From Chlorops oryzae (Eukaryota > Arthropoda > Insecta > Diptera > Chloropidae): DNA of 64,000 bases. The stretch's first letter is position 1; each line of letters starts with the position of its first letter. The stretch lies in NCBI GenBank assembly GCA_020466095.1, contig CM035806.1, positions 8,092,751 through 8,156,750 of the forward strand, given 5' to 3'. A program made the translations under genes and the position numbers. The notes under the pieces were generated by a model. It made no database searches, was not told the DNA's origin, and saw nothing but the letters and a program-made list of their open reading frames with translations. This document shows, piece by piece, positions 13,401 through 24,802 of the stretch.

Positions 13401-13550
13401 ACTTCATTTCAGGATTGTCCAGAGGTGGCGCTTGATGCTGTCGTTGGCCTTTGCCAAGGCCTAACACCTCTGAATCGCGGTGTCGTCGTTAAGACGCTAG
13501 CACAGCTTGATTTCAATGATGAGCCAACAACGACTAATGTCCAAGCATGA
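4491..13550 (+). CDS. ACC: Acetyl-CoA carboxylase (multidomain)
   Basis: Carboxylates acetyl-CoA to malonyl-CoA, the committed cytosolic step of fatty-acid synthesis. Exons: 4491-4857, 4939-5227, 5295-8410, (8891-9108 corrupted), 9586-10251, 10332-10502, 10582-11010, 11671-11758, 11821-12191, 12282-12692, 12782-13129, 13198-13332, 13413-13550; all have GT-AG borders and compatible phases. Order: biotin carboxylase (FVKKFGG...[16 protein letters not shown]-grasp loop [25 protein letters not shown]), biotinyl domain with EVMKM (biotinyl Lys codon 6737-6739, about residue 767 counting the 2305 exon), ACC central domain, then carboxyltransferase ([24 protein letters not shown]). Visible codons give about 2,240 residues; the damaged exon should add about 87, matching the usual 2,320-2,350. 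The large 5295 exon reads into a stop at 8422 unless the donor at 8411 (GTGAAT) is used. Confidence 0.96.
8447..8870 (+). repeat. Degraded second copy of the ACC 5295-exon 3' end
   Basis: This stretch repeats 8046-8440 (the last part of the large ACC exon plus the start of its intron) with many small insertions and losses. Landmarks such as GGATCTGCTT, CGTTCTTGAAGCGGTT and ATGGATGACATCCAAATGGC recur in order; the block 8712-8790 is almost identical to 8295-8373. The frame is destroyed. It fits an assembly artefact (noisy duplicate read or haplotype) better than a biological duplication, because the sequence after it is damaged in the same way. Confidence 0.85.
8891..9108 (+). pseudogene. ACC: ACC exon present only as an indel-ridden copy
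   Basis: The conserved ACC segment expected between ITFAALK and [13 protein letters not shown] (about 87 residues) is missing from the clean exons. This interval carries its recognisable ghost. It begins after an acceptor (CAACTTACAG) with AGGCATTTCC (RQFP), then GAAGATCG (EDR), CGTCATTT (RHL), CCAATCAGAATGCA (NQKM), CAAGAGGTTACCGACTATCG (QEVTDYR) and TACTAATACGAAG (LITK), ending at a GT. It is about 45 bp too short and frameshifted many times. ACC is essential, so sequence error is the likeliest cause; a truly broken allele is the alternative. Confidence 0.8.
9120..9545. repeat. (GATAC)n satellite-like tract in an ACC intron
   Basis: The pentamer GATAC is repeated with CGATACC variants and interrupted by a spacer, CAAATACCAGTACGATACCG, at about 9179, 9235, 9438 and 9495. 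The tract has long open frames on both strands (rich in R, Y, D, T on + and V, S, Y, R on -) simply because of the repeat; they are not genes. Confidence 0.9.
11053..11647. repeat. CT-rich low-complexity tract in an ACC intron
   Basis: About 600 bp of CTCTTCC/CTCTCC units fill the intron 11011-11670. Long Arg/Glu frames on the minus strand are by-products of the repeat. Confidence 0.95.
12247..12276. repeat. (CA)n microsatellite
   Basis: A pure CA run immediately before the acceptor of the 12282 ACC exon. Confidence 0.9.
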
Positions 13551-14475
13551 TGTATTCCACATTTATATCACAACTAGTCCTTCTAACAGCAATGAACAAC
13601 AACAACAACAACAACAACAACTTCTACTCAACTCTAGCTTTAGCAACATATTACCCCCAAATATATATATATATATATTTCCTTATTTCTCTCCCCTTTG
13701 TAAATATGAAACGCATGCGAACGAACTTTACGTTATACATACATACATATATCTTTGAGCTCCTCGCACAATTTACTTGACTCGTCGATCTTTTTCTATA
13801 TTTTGATGATCTATTTTACTCTCATCATCATCATAATAATCAATCATCATTATCGCATCATGTCATAATGTTGCCTCCTTCCTATGTCGTCGACTCATTA
13901 TTTTGGAATACCTTTAATGAAAGAAGCTTTTATTTCATTATCGAAAGATATGGCTCTTTCAATTTTGTAGTTTTTAGTTAAATATATATTTGTTAGATGC
14001 TTTACATATAAATCTGTATGAGCAGCGCGCCCGAGTTATGCATTAAAGGTATATAAAAAAAAATGATCTGCAAAATAATATATATAATTAATTATTGAGC
14101 TGAATGATGCTGCTGATGACTTTCCTGAATTGTATACTATGAATTTCTGTAATATAAATAGTAAAAAGTGAAATCTGAGATCTGAATTTACACAAAGAGA
14201 AAATGTAGTCTTAATGAATATAGTAAAATGCGAAAGGCATCTAAATGAATAATGAAAAAAGACGATTATAATTTTCTTAACTTTATTTTCCAATATACGC
14301 AAAATGTAAATAAAGTTGTGAGACAGTTTTTTAAACATTCCAATAACGGTGTTTCCTTTAGATGCATCCTTTAGGTGCAAAATACATGGGATTTCCTCTA
14401 AATAGTAACGTCTCTGTCACGTCCGTATATATATGATTACTTACGGATCTGCATAGAAAATTTAATAAATATTAA
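13551..14475 (+). other. ACC 3' UTR and intergenic sequence
   Basis: Follows the ACC stop at 13548-13550. It has a CAA run (13592-13621), AT repeats and several AATAAA-like sites (for example near 14309 and 14463). No gene is seen. Confidence 0.5.
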
Positions 14476-15205
14476 ACATGTAGAGTGTAGGTCTAACTCT
14501 TCTTCTTCCTAATCCTGCAATAGTGTTTAGAAAGACTACGAATCTGAACTTCAACATATGCATATAGCACGAGATGAAAAGTAGAACATGCTAGATGCAG
14601 CGAAATCTTTAGCTCTATGCTGAATGGTGAAAGCATGCCATTTTATATTTTAATTTTGGAAGCATTATCAGAAGTAGCATTCACATTAAAATATCTACCA
14701 ACTAAATAAAATCATATGAAAAGCTTGTAAAAACATAAAAATAATCAAGGAATCTCAATAAATGATGTATTATTACAAATATGATAATTGTGCATTAAGT
14801 CAAACATATGTATACATTAATTTTCTATAACTTTTCAGCAAAAAACAAAACGCTAGCTGTTTTTTTTTTGATCAATTTCTTGCAACGTAGCAAATGTATG
14901 CAATTTTGTACAATGAACTTCGTGCACATTTAGAATTCACCATATCGTATTCATATCTAATGTATATTTCCATGATGCAGAACCTTTTCGAGCAATATAA
15001 ATAAACGCATGCTGACGAATGTTTTTGCATATGATACAATTTACTTCAATGCATCATTGTGCACTATTAGTGTCCAACACGATTGTTTATGGCAGCAATT
15101 TTGGTGAATTTCACCACAATTTGTGAATTCCTATACTGCCAATTGGTGTAATTTCCACATGCACAAGCTTTTCGACGTCGAGAGTTAGACCTACACTCCT
15201 ACATG
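14476..15205. mobile_element. Inverted-repeat DNA element with 7-bp TSD
   Basis: The ends are inverted copies built on CATGTAG(G)AGTGTAGGTC and continuing TAACTCT. ATATTAA flanks both sides (14469-14475 and 15206-15212). The sequence at about 15600-15815 looks like the same neighbourhood without the insertion. No coding frame inside. Confidence 0.72.
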
Positions 15206-15242
15206 ATATTAAATTCCGCATGACCTGAACGAAAGTATTTAG

Positions 15243-15471
15243 CATATATAACAATATATGTCACTCTCATAGATATTGCGCGGGACGTATCGCGCCAGTT
15301 AGAAAGAGATGTTACTCGGCAGGCAAAAAAAGAGCGAGAGAGAAATACTTTTGGTGAATACCTAAGTGAAAAATGCTCAATTTGGTGGTACCCAAGCCTG
15401 GTGGTACCCAAGACCGTGTTGAAAAGAGCCAAAATGGAAACGGCTCCTGAGTGACATATATAGTTATATAT
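15243..15471. mobile_element. MITE family A, second copy
   Basis: Very similar to 200-433 throughout, including the TIR core ATATATGTCACTC/GAGTGACATATATAG. The 8-bp target duplication is no longer recognisable. Confidence 0.85.
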
Positions 15472-15559
15472 TTTGGTAGGTTTCTGAAAAAGTGAATTTC
15501 TCGAAAGAGTTGAATTTGGGCCTATACCTGCCTAGTGTGAAATTACTCTTATATAGACG

Positions 15560-15815
15560 AGGCCAGGAGAAAAGTTTGTGTTGGATCTAAGCAAAAAAAT
15601 GCAATAAGTTTGAGCAGTTTTTAAACTTTCCAAACGTGTTTCCTTTAGACTGCATCCTTTAGGTGCATAAATACATGACGAGAAGATTTCTTAAAAGTAA
15701 CGTCTCTGTTCGGACGTCCGTATTAGTATATGGATGTACCTTACGGATCTAAAGCATAGAGAAATTTTGAATACAATGAAAATTAATTTCGCATGGTACC
15801 TGAACACTATAGAAC
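15560..15815. repeat. Diverged copy of 14280-14475 joined to 15206-15240
   Basis: Shared landmarks in order are GTGTTTCCTTTAGA, TGCATCCTTTAGGTGCA, AGTAACGTCTCTGT, TTACGGATCT and then CGCATG...ACCTGAAC. The copy joins the two flanks of the 14476-15205 element without the element itself. Differences are mostly one- or two-base gains and losses. Confidence 0.7.
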
Positions 15816-16701
15816 TATAGCTCAATAATCGGCAAATGGTCTGAGGACTAATGGCATGATATTGGTTTGAAACAAGTTCATTACTGTGTGAATTGGCTCA
15901 AAGCCGGTTCTGTGGAAATGAACCAACGTATCATAATAGAATAGGTGTAGGTGTAACTTCGCCAATTGCGTTAATAGCTTTTGGCCGAAAAGTGCATATA
16001 GTTATGATATAGTACTAAGATGGCACTTGGCAAAAACGTGTGTGTTGAATTGAAGTAGGCCCCCTGTGCATGCATTCTTATGGAAATATCAAAAAGTAGC
16101 ACGCCCCCTGAAAATTCCGGTTCCGGTCTAACAAATATTTTATAATCTTGTAACATGAACTAAAATTTCTGTTAAAAATCAGATATATATAAGTGTTAAT
16201 CAATGGATTTTCATAAGAACTCATTATTTTTCAGCAAATATGTTATTTTTATAACAATTCAAAAATAATTAGATAAAATTTTGCTCATATATTGAGGAAC
16301 GATAAAGCAGAGTATCATGCGTCGAATATGACCGATTCTCAAAAAAGTTTGAATTCCACCACTTCTGTGGTTGATATGAAATATTCAGTGATATCATAAC
16401 TAAAATTGCTCGATACATAATAGTGGCTCAAGTATTATACATATCATGATAAATAGAATGCATAAACTATATATTTTTGGATCTCTTCTGAATGAAAAGG
16501 GCATAGAATTGCATAAATTATCATAAAAAAAACTTAAAAAGTTTACATTAAAAAGAAAACATTAAAAAAATGTACACGCAAGTATGTTTAGTTACAAAAT
16601 TGAGTGAATACTCCAAAAATTATAGCATCACTAGTTCACCACGGAATTCGGTTGTTGTTGTAAGTGTCCCCTATATTACTATATGGTTATGGACTCTATG
16701 T
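15816..16701. other. Non-coding stretch, nothing recognised
   Basis: AT-rich. No coding or RNA signal recognised. Confidence 0.5.
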
Positions 16702-16885
16702 GCTGTTATAAACGAGACGTTTTTTAACGCGCGTTTCTTCATTCGCTTATCGAGTTTGTAGGACGGTGGGGTAGAGCTGCCCTTGGGTGTTTGCCTACCC
16801 CGACTTACATCTTTACACCGCTATCCTATAAACTCGACACGCGAGTGACGAAACGCGCGTTCAAAAACGCCTCGTGTATAATAGC
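16702..16885. mobile_element. MITE family C, copy 1
   Basis: Palindromic element with ends GCTGTTATAAACGAG and CTCGTGTATAATAGC, inner arms containing TTTTTTAACGCGCGTTTC and GAAACGCGCG, and a core with GGGGTAGAGCTGCCCTTG. Two further copies lie at 57388-57552 and 58790-58971. Confidence 0.85.
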
Positions 16886-18172
16886 TGTACGTTAAAAAAT
16901 AAAAATAATTAAAGGAAAAAGTTGTGTTGGATCTAACAAAAAAAAATGAATTAAGAGAAGGATACGCAAAAATGTGCGGAACTCTCTTTGGTTGATAGTC
17001 TATTATCACATTTCAAAAATTTTATTGCCTGTTTGGGAAAAACTTTTAAACTGAATAAAAATTTAATGCTATCTGTTTTGAAAAAGCCTTGAGTGAATAA
17101 CCATTTAACATGAACGTTTACGATCGTATCTCGACGATGAATCTCTCATAACAAAATGCGATTCAAATGTTATAAGAATCTGAATGTTCTTATTGATTTC
17201 CTTTGCAGACTTATTAAGCCGTTTACGTGTGTGATTAACAAAAAATTTATAGAATCGAATAATGTCTTCTTTGTTATTCTTTATACTTCAGCTCGCTCGT
17301 TTTGAAATAAAGCATCGTTATACTTAACAAAGCAATTTTAGTTGTTATCTGAAGCGTTGTAAAGCCGTTTATGAATTGTTCTTATTTAAATAATTTTTAT
17401 TTTGATAGTTTACTTATATCCTCTTGAAGAAAATGTCGAATGACTGTAAACAATTGTAATTTTTGAGCGTCTTATACAATGTGTATTCATAATTTTTGTT
17501 TTTGAGCTACGTTAAATAAGAAAATTGTCGAACGATTTCATTATAATTTTGATTTGCCTAATAGCTAAGATATGTAAAAATACTGAGATTGAAAATTTTG
17601 CAGTGACATCCAAATCTGAAATCGATCGACAATTGTTAAAAAAAAATTTGCACATCGAAGATTGCCCTGTTATGCTTATTATAGTTCATATGTACGGACT
17701 TCTGACTTGAAAGAATCGACGCGAATCTGATTCAAACGATTTTGTTCGATAATAATCCTTTTCAAAATTGTTCTTCTTCGTGTTTCGTTCTACATACACG
17801 ATTTGCAAGCAACCGATTTCATACTTTGTTTTTTTCTATGAACATTCGATGTTTATTGTGATTTATGCGTAATTAAGTATTACTAATGTAATAAAATAAT
17901 GGTTGTGACGATTTTAAATATTATCATTAAATTAGAAGGAAAGTTCAGAACTTCATAAAAAAATTAGTTCACGTAACAATTTTGATCAATTTTTTCGTTT
18001 TAACGTACGTAACGAAATAAAGGACAACTGTCAAAAAATCGGCATGGAATCGACGACATGCTTAGTAAAAAATTTGACGACTTCAATTTCGTACATCTCA
18101 ATCTCTTGAAACGCGACAGAAGCAAAAATGTGACATGAAGTGCCTGATCAATCGTCAATGTAAAGTCATACT
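16886..18172. repeat. Intergenic DNA with a dispersed repeat (about 17640-18090)
   Basis: About 17640-18090 matches, in inverted orientation and with divergence, 55998-56380. Shared tracts include TCGGCATGGAATCGACGACATG (split here as TCGGCATGGAATCGACG and CGACATG) and ACGATTTGCAAGCAACCG. No gene found. Confidence 0.55.
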
Positions 18173-18310
18173 TAGGCAGCAAATCAGCGGCGACAAAGTT
18201 TGTTTTGTTGGCGAGAGACGTTCGGGGATGTGGTATGGGAGAGTTTTTTTCTCTTTTCCTTGTGCGTCACTCGCCAATAACCAACTTTTTCGCTGCTGAT
18301 TTGTCGCCTA
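18173..18310. mobile_element. Short palindromic MITE (family D)
   Basis: Ends TAGGCAGCAAATCAGCGGCG and the near complement CGCTGCTGATTTGTCGCCTA. The middle, with GGTATGGGAGAGTTTTT, resembles 49190-49240 and more weakly 57245-57290, which suggests a dispersed family. Confidence 0.65.
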
Positions 18311-18361
18311 ATATAAACGGCGACATATTTTTCAACTTACCTCGATAAAAAAAAAAAAGCA

Positions 18362-18369
18362 TATCGATA
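18362..18369. promoter_or_regulatory. DRE motif TATCGATA, candidate nito promoter element
   Basis: TATCGATA is the DREF-binding site common in Drosophila housekeeping core promoters. It lies about 630 bp upstream of the nito ATG. A possible 5'-UTR acceptor (TTCCTTTTTAG) ends at 18920, so transcription could start between 18370 and 18900. This is inference from a short motif. Confidence 0.35.
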
Positions 18370-18992
18370 TGCCGATACTACCACCGCGCTTACATCGATT
18401 GTTGCTATTCTTGCTGCATCGACGCCCAAGCGACATCTCTACTCTCGGCACGGCTTCGATTCACTTGAGTTTTTCTTTGTGGTTGCATTTTTCGGAAATA
18501 TTTTAACGCAAAAAAGAGTAGAAAAAGGGCAATTTATATTCTTAAAAAAAGGTAAAACTAAAATAATATCGTAGCTTTTTAAGCAGCAAACGCATTCGAG
18601 GTCTATAAAGATCATTGAATATTGAGAAACTTGACTTTCTAATTTGGACGCCATTTTGATTTCTTGAACTGGCAATTGCATTGGTGTAAGGTGGAACCAC
18701 AATCTGCCGCTTTTGCGCATTTTTCGATATATTTTTTTTTTTTTTTTAGGTCTGAATTAATTTTTAATAAAACTATTCATTATACTCCCGCACCCGCAGC
18801 TATTTTTTATTTTTTTTTTTTTTACATCCCTTCGGGAACAATAGACTTCACTTTACATGCGATTATCATTTGTTTCCTGCATGCGCAATCAATAAAATTA
18901 AGTTTTTCATTCCTTTTTAGATCATATGATAGTGGAAATTAAATACAAAAAGAAGAAAGAAAGAGAACAAATCGACTTCCCTCCGGCCGCTC

Positions 18993-21468
18993 ATGAGTGT
19001 TCATCGAGACGCTGAACACGATAGAATAACTGTTAAAATTCATAATATGAAACGTAGCGCATCGCGCGATTCATTGTCACGAAGTTCAAGTCATTTGGGA
19101 AGGAACTCATCGAGTCGATCAATTATGGGGCGTGGCTATGAGAATAGCAGCGGCGTGCCGGGTGACTCACCCGACCGAATGTCACCGGATCGGCTAAGGC
19201 GTCGCTTGGGCCGCTCGCCATCGAGTCCACGTGGACGTTATGTTGGCGGCGAAGAGTACTTGCGTGGTCCGCCCATAACTGAACGTCCCATGTACAAGGT
19301 ATTGTGCGTTAGCGATTTGCATCCAAAAGCGCCCGATGAGTTCATCAAGGAGACTTTGTATCGGGAATACAAGAAGTTTGGTGATTTTAGCATACGCATT
19401 GCTCACGATATGGACGAGCGTGTTGCATATGTGTGTTTCCGTACACCGGAAGATGCACGCGAAGCGAAGCATCATAAGCCACGTATTGTTGTCTATGATA
19501 AAATCGCAATTGTTGAGCCCGTCTATGAGTCGATTGCACGAAATGAATATAGGTGAGTAAATATCGGGCCAAAAAATTTTTAAATCCATAAGACATTATA
19601 TTGTACATATTATACATAGCCTTTCTTATAGGCCGCGTCGTTCGTTGACACCACCAGAATACGATCGCTATCATTATTCGCGTTCGCCGGTCGGTCCCGG
19701 AATACCGATCGAGCATCGTCGCCCGCCCATTGATCCCTACGATCGATACGGTCCGCCAATACATCATCCCCGCGAATATCGACCACTGCATCATGAATAT
19801 CCACCGCCACCGCGTGGACCGACATTTCATCGCGGTGCACCACACTTGCATGCAGCCCATCATTATGCTCCGACGCGCCATTTGGCACCACGTCCGCCCA
19901 AAATTGAAAGCAAAAAAGATAAATTCCCAAATTATTTGCATCACGTACAGCCCGAGGATGATCCGCTGGCGACGAGAACATTATTTGCTGGCAATTTGGA
20001 AGTAACCATCTCGGACGACGAGTTACGCCGGATATTTGGAAAATATGGTGTCGTTGATGACATCGATATTAAGCGTCCGCCACCGGGCACTGGCAATGCT
20101 TTCGCATTTGTTCGCTACCAGAATTTGGATATGGCCCATCGTGCTAAAATCGAGCTATCGGGTCAATACATCGGTAAGTTTCAGTGTAAAATTGGTTATG
20201 GCAAAGTGACGCCGGCATCGCGAATATGGATCGGTGGCTTGGGAGCCTGGACATCAGTTACACAATTGGAACGCGAATTTGATCGATTTGGTGCGATTAA
20301 AAAGATTGAATATCAAAAAGGCGACACCAGTGCGTATATTCAGTATGAGACCATTGAAGCGGCATCGGCGGCTGTTAAAGAGATGCGTGGTTTTCCATTA
20401 GGCGGTCCGGATAGACGATTGAGAACAGATTTTGCCGAAATACCGGGTGCAACGCCAATTGCTGCAGCTCCATTTAAAACGAAGGCACCATATGATGAGA
20501 GTGCCATCGCATCGGAATATCGACGTCCCGAATACGATTACTATTATGATGAAGTGCCACATTATGCGCCACGTGGTGGTTATTCACCATATCCGCCGCG
20601 CGGTGGTTACAGAGGACGCGGCGGTGGCGGCGGCGGCGGCGGCGGCTATCGTGGACGCGGCCGTGGCATGTATCACTATCCAAATGATGTACATCGACCG
20701 ATACATCATCCGCACTCATCTGGACATATACCACCGCCGGCTGGCGTTGACGACGAATGGCGACGGCCGCCGGGAGAACCTGTATCCTCCGCGTACGACC
20801 ACCATCATCATCGTGCACGTTCTGGTTCACGTGAACCACGTATCGATCGATCGCGCTCTCGTTCGCCGCGTAAACGCGCCCATTCGCCCGGTTCGGAGTC
20901 CGATGACGAAGCGCAAAATCGCCGCAATAATGCCTTAAGCTCTGCACGGACAATAACCGATATCACACGAAAGAGCACCATCGTCTGGCAGGGTGCACTG
21001 ATATTGAAGAGCTCTCTATTCCCAGCTAAATTCCATTTGACCGACGGCGATCACGATATTGTCGATTCGCTGATGCGCGACGAAGATGGCAAACATAATT
21101 TGCGTATAACGCAACGTCTCCGATTGGATCCGCCAAAGCTGGAAGATGTACAAAAGCGTATAACATCTTCATGTTCGCATGCAATATTCTTGGGACAGGC
21201 GTCGTCAACATCGATTGTCCCAGCTATCGAGGATAGTAGTGTACAAACGCGTCCGCTGCGAAATCTAATCTCTTATCTTAAACAAAAGGAAGCTGCCGGT
21301 GTCATTTCGTTGCTTAACAAGGTGACAGAGGCCACTGGAGTCCTGTATGCTTTTCCACCATGTGACTTCTCGACCGAATTGCTGAAGCGTACATGTCACA
21401 GTCTCACCGACGAAGGTCTCAAAGAAGATCATCTGGTTGTGGTTGTTGTACGTGGCGGTCCGGCCTGA
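18993..21468 (+). CDS. nito: Spenito, split-ends family RNA-binding protein
   Basis: Two exons, 18993-19552 and 19632-21468, joined by an 80-bp GT-AG intron, encode 798 residues; I recall about 793 for Drosophila spenito. Order: Ser/Arg-rich N-terminus, RRM1 about residues 100-178 (MYKVLCVSDLHPKAPDEF), a His/Pro/Tyr-rich linker, RRM2 about 300-375 (RTLFAGNLEV...NAFAFVRY), RRM3 about 380-455 (RIWIGGLG...AYIQYE), an RGG/poly-Gly stretch, an RS and basic nuclear signal (SRSRSPRKRAHSPGSESDDE) and a C-terminal SPOC domain from about 637 (IVWQGALILKSSLFPAKFHL). Spenito/RBM15 proteins are nuclear, join the m6A writer complex and act in Drosophila sex-determination splicing and Wnt signalling. The start is the first ATG after an in-frame closed region and gives a conserved basic N-terminus. 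Confidence 0.96.
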
Positions 21469-22521
21469 GCAGAAAAAAGGCGAACGCATCGGCATGCACG
21501 CCATATGAAAAAAATCAATTGCCGAAGATCATTGACGAACGCGCGATTCAACGTTATAAATGTGGATAAAGAAAATTGAAAAAAATTGAAAAAATTCAAA
21601 AAATTCAAAAAATCGAAAAATTCAAAAAATCAAAAAATTGAAAAATTCAAAAATACCAGATCAAGAATATTCATATTTCTTCGTATATTATTGTTTCAGT
21701 TGTGAATCAGTAATAGTGTATAGAGAGATGTATTCTAAGTAAGACAGTGAATTTGTGAAAGTGGGTTGGTGGTGATGTGCTTCTTTTGTAAATCGATTTC
21801 TCAAGAGCTCCTTTTCTAAATGTGAACTTACGAAAAAATTCCCAGGTTTTCTATATATACATATGTATGTATGTATGAAGTGGTGGTTGTGATAAACGAG
21901 TGCCGTGCCTGCCATGTGTTGTGCCAAGTGCCAAGAAATTGATAAATGCTTTTTGGTGTGTGTGCACCGGTTCCTTCGATCAACTTTACAAGTGCTCCAT
22001 GAAAGGTGTTATTCATAGACTGTGTCAAAATATATATATATATATATATATATACCAATTGATCGAATTCATCCATAGATACGAAGGCTATTTTCAAAGA
22101 CACTGGTATACTATTTCTTTTTAAATTGACCCTATATACACATTTCATATAAATATCATTTATTTTCCATATAAATTATCATCTACATTCTTTTTTAAGT
22201 TAAAGCTTCAGGATTTAGCAAATGTCCCGAATTTTTTCTCTTCACTCAAAAAGAAATTCACTTGTTTGCTGAATGAATGAAATTCAAATCCTGATGCTTT
22301 CCATTTTAATTCCGATTCAATTCACCTAACCTAATACAATACTTTACCCCACCTACACATAGCTAGCAACACATGAACTTCATTATCCAAATTCACATCA
22401 AATCGTGATCATAGCCAGGACGCACTTATCCAAAACATATTATCACCATAATCAGAGAGATTCAACAATTTTGGAAAGGGACTTTTAGATATCCTCAACA
22501 TACCTACCTACATACATTGTA

Positions 22522-22526
<5 letters not shown>
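21469..22526 (+). other. nito 3' UTR and downstream non-coding DNA
   Basis: Begins right after the nito stop. A run of AAATTCAAAAAATT-like units lies at 21570-21660. Later parts hold AT repeats. No further coding frame resembles a protein. Confidence 0.45.

Positions 22527-22556
<30 letters not shown>
22527..22556. repeat. (GT)n microsatellite
   Basis: A pure GT run. Confidence 0.9.
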
Positions 22557-22559
<3 letters not shown>

Positions 22560-22700
22560 AAATGGGCACAGGAATAAGATGAACACAAACTCTTTTTGCC
22601 ATCATTTGGAGGAAGCATGCACATAGATTCAGATGATTGTTTTTATCCAGCACTTTAATGTGGAATTCAAGAAACCCTTATGAATTTATTTTTCTAGGAG

Positions 22701-22835
22701 TACAGTGAAACCTCTCAACTGCGGACACCCGCTTTCTTTGGCTTTCCATATTGTTTCCCCATACAAGCTTCACCCTCATAAGTGGGGAAAAAAGTTCATT
22801 ACTGGGAGTGTCCCCATATGATAGGTTTGACTGTA
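22701..22835. mobile_element. Small pogo/Tc1-like MITE
   Basis: Ends TACAGTGAAACC and GGTTTGACTGTA form an inverted pair with TA at each border, as in pogo-type MITEs. 135 bp and non-coding. Confidence 0.65.
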
Positions 22836-23086
22836 TTTAGGCGCAGTTACTCTTGATTGAACGTATGTACGTAGCTTAAGAATATAGCTTTTCTTTTGAA
22901 GATTTTAACATCGCCTAGGCTTACAGACCCATAGTTAATCGAAATTTTTTTTTTTTTTAGTTGCACATTTTATTTAGATTCCTTTTCACTTTTAACTTTC
23001 CAATGCATGTAGATGAAAATGTAGGAAAACAATTAAGCAACTGCAACGTAGCCTAGTGGAAACACATCGGATTAATCAATATGAGG

Positions 23087-23176
23087 GGGACGTCCATTAA
23101 GAAAAATCTCACAAAATCTCACCTTAGGAGAGGGACGTCCATTAAGAAAAATCTCACAAAATCTCACCTTAGGAGG
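23087..23176. repeat. 45-bp direct duplication
   Basis: Two adjacent copies of a 45-bp unit starting GGGACGTCCATTAAGAAAAA. The nearby AATGGACGTCGCC (about 23201) is an inverted copy of its start, so this may be the edge of a small inverted-repeat element. Confidence 0.8.
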
Positions 23177-23553
23177 GGGAGAAAGAAAATTGACGTAATC
23201 AATGGACGTCGCCTAATATATTGGGCCGTAAGAGCCAAAACACATCGCAACACGTTTTGCTTAATCTGTTGTGTTTCCAGTAAAAAAAAAAAAAAACCTT
23301 TTTTTCGCAGGCTCTATACCATCCACTCCTTTACGCTCGACAGCGTATTATATTTGAATTCTGACGCTGGTCATATATTAACGGAAATTCTTTGGATTTT
23401 GATGATACAGTCTTTTGATTGCTTCTGTGGCGCCATGTCTGGTCGCTGGAAAAATATCCTGGAATTTACCTTCAGTCAAGTCCAAGTGAGCCATTAGTTT
23501 TCGCTGCAGTCTCTGTCTGATCGGTTTTTAAAAGGGTACATAGATTTATTTTT

Positions 23554-23587
<34 letters not shown>

Positions 23588-23857
23588 TTAAGTAGAAAGA
23601 AAAGAAGACGTCACACAAACCATAACGAATTTTTTTTCGATATCTTCCAATTCACTTTAGTAATAAGATTTATATTAACATAAACTAATACCGATTATCA
23701 TTTCATTTCGTTTTTAGGGCTATAGTGAAAAGGTCCCGAAGACAGTAAGTACCAAGCCAATTCCAGGCATATACATATATATATATATAGATATATATAT
23801 ATATATTATAATAAATAGCGAAAATAGTCGCACAATTCAAATGAATTATTAGGTATA

Positions 23858-24055
23858 CAGCCCGATTCTGATTATTCCCGGGGAATTTTCTTTTCTCGAG
23901 AGTAAACTTCTTTTTTAAATATTTGGAGGAATGAATTTGATGGGAAATGGGTATTTGACCTATGCTCATCATTTTGCTTACCCTATCTATTTAAAAAGGG
24001 GAGAATTTTAGTCTCGAGAAAAGTAAATTCCCCTGGAATATTCAGAATCGGGCTG
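23858..24055. mobile_element. Fold-back MITE
   Basis: Arms CAGCCCGATTCTGATTATTC and its near complement GAATATTCAGAATCGGGCTG, with inner TTTTCTCGAGA/TCTCGAGAAAA. About 198 bp, no coding. The adjacent 24060-24155 (CGTACTGCACGAAACTGTCC) resembles the element at 54046-54730. Confidence 0.7.
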
Positions 24056-24155
24056 ATATTATTCTCGTACTGCACGAAACTGTCCAATTTTCATACAATT
24101 TTCAAAAAATTTTGTAGTTTTGGGCACTTTCGTGAAGTAGTACGGGGAACAACAC

Positions 24156-24771
24156 ATACCTATTCATTCTATTGGATAAATAAAAATTTTTCATAATGGA
24201 TAAATATTATTCTGAAGTGTGACATGGATTAGTTTTACTAACTCCACTGTAGAAAAAAAAAAAAAAAAAATGAGAAAATTTTATTCTTTGACAAAAGATC
24301 AATTCAATGGAGACTTTATCGGAGGTCATTTAATTGTTTTAAAATTTTTTAAAAATTAATTTATTTAAGCCTGGAACTTGCTTTGGTCCTTGTAAGAATC
24401 AAACTTATCAAAATTATTGATATATATACAATACTAAAATAGTATCTGCAACCATATTAAGTGTATTAAATAAGCAAGACAAGCAAAAAGAAGAAACTCA
24501 GTGAATAACCGGTGTGTTTTGTGGAAAGAACAATTTTTTTCTTATAATAATGATTATAAAATTAAAAATGCAAGCAAAAAAAAAAAAAGAAAATTTAAAA
24601 TTTAAAATTTTTTTTAAATAATTATGCTGGTGACTACTTCAATTGTAATAATTCTTATAAAAGTTATTGTAATAATGTTTCAATATGCTGCATATCCATA
24701 TGTGTATATATGCATATATTTTTTATGTATACCAACATACGAAAGAATATGCTATAAAAAAAAAGGTATTG

Positions 24772-24802
<31 letters not shown>

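Noticed and set aside
19194..20953. Several 120-185 codon frames overlapping nito
   Set aside because: Shadows of the nito frame, caused by its His/Pro/Arg-rich codons.
23081..23497. 138-codon frame beginning with a repeated peptide
   Set aside because: The repeat is the 45-bp direct duplication; the rest has no similarity I recognise and no gene signals.
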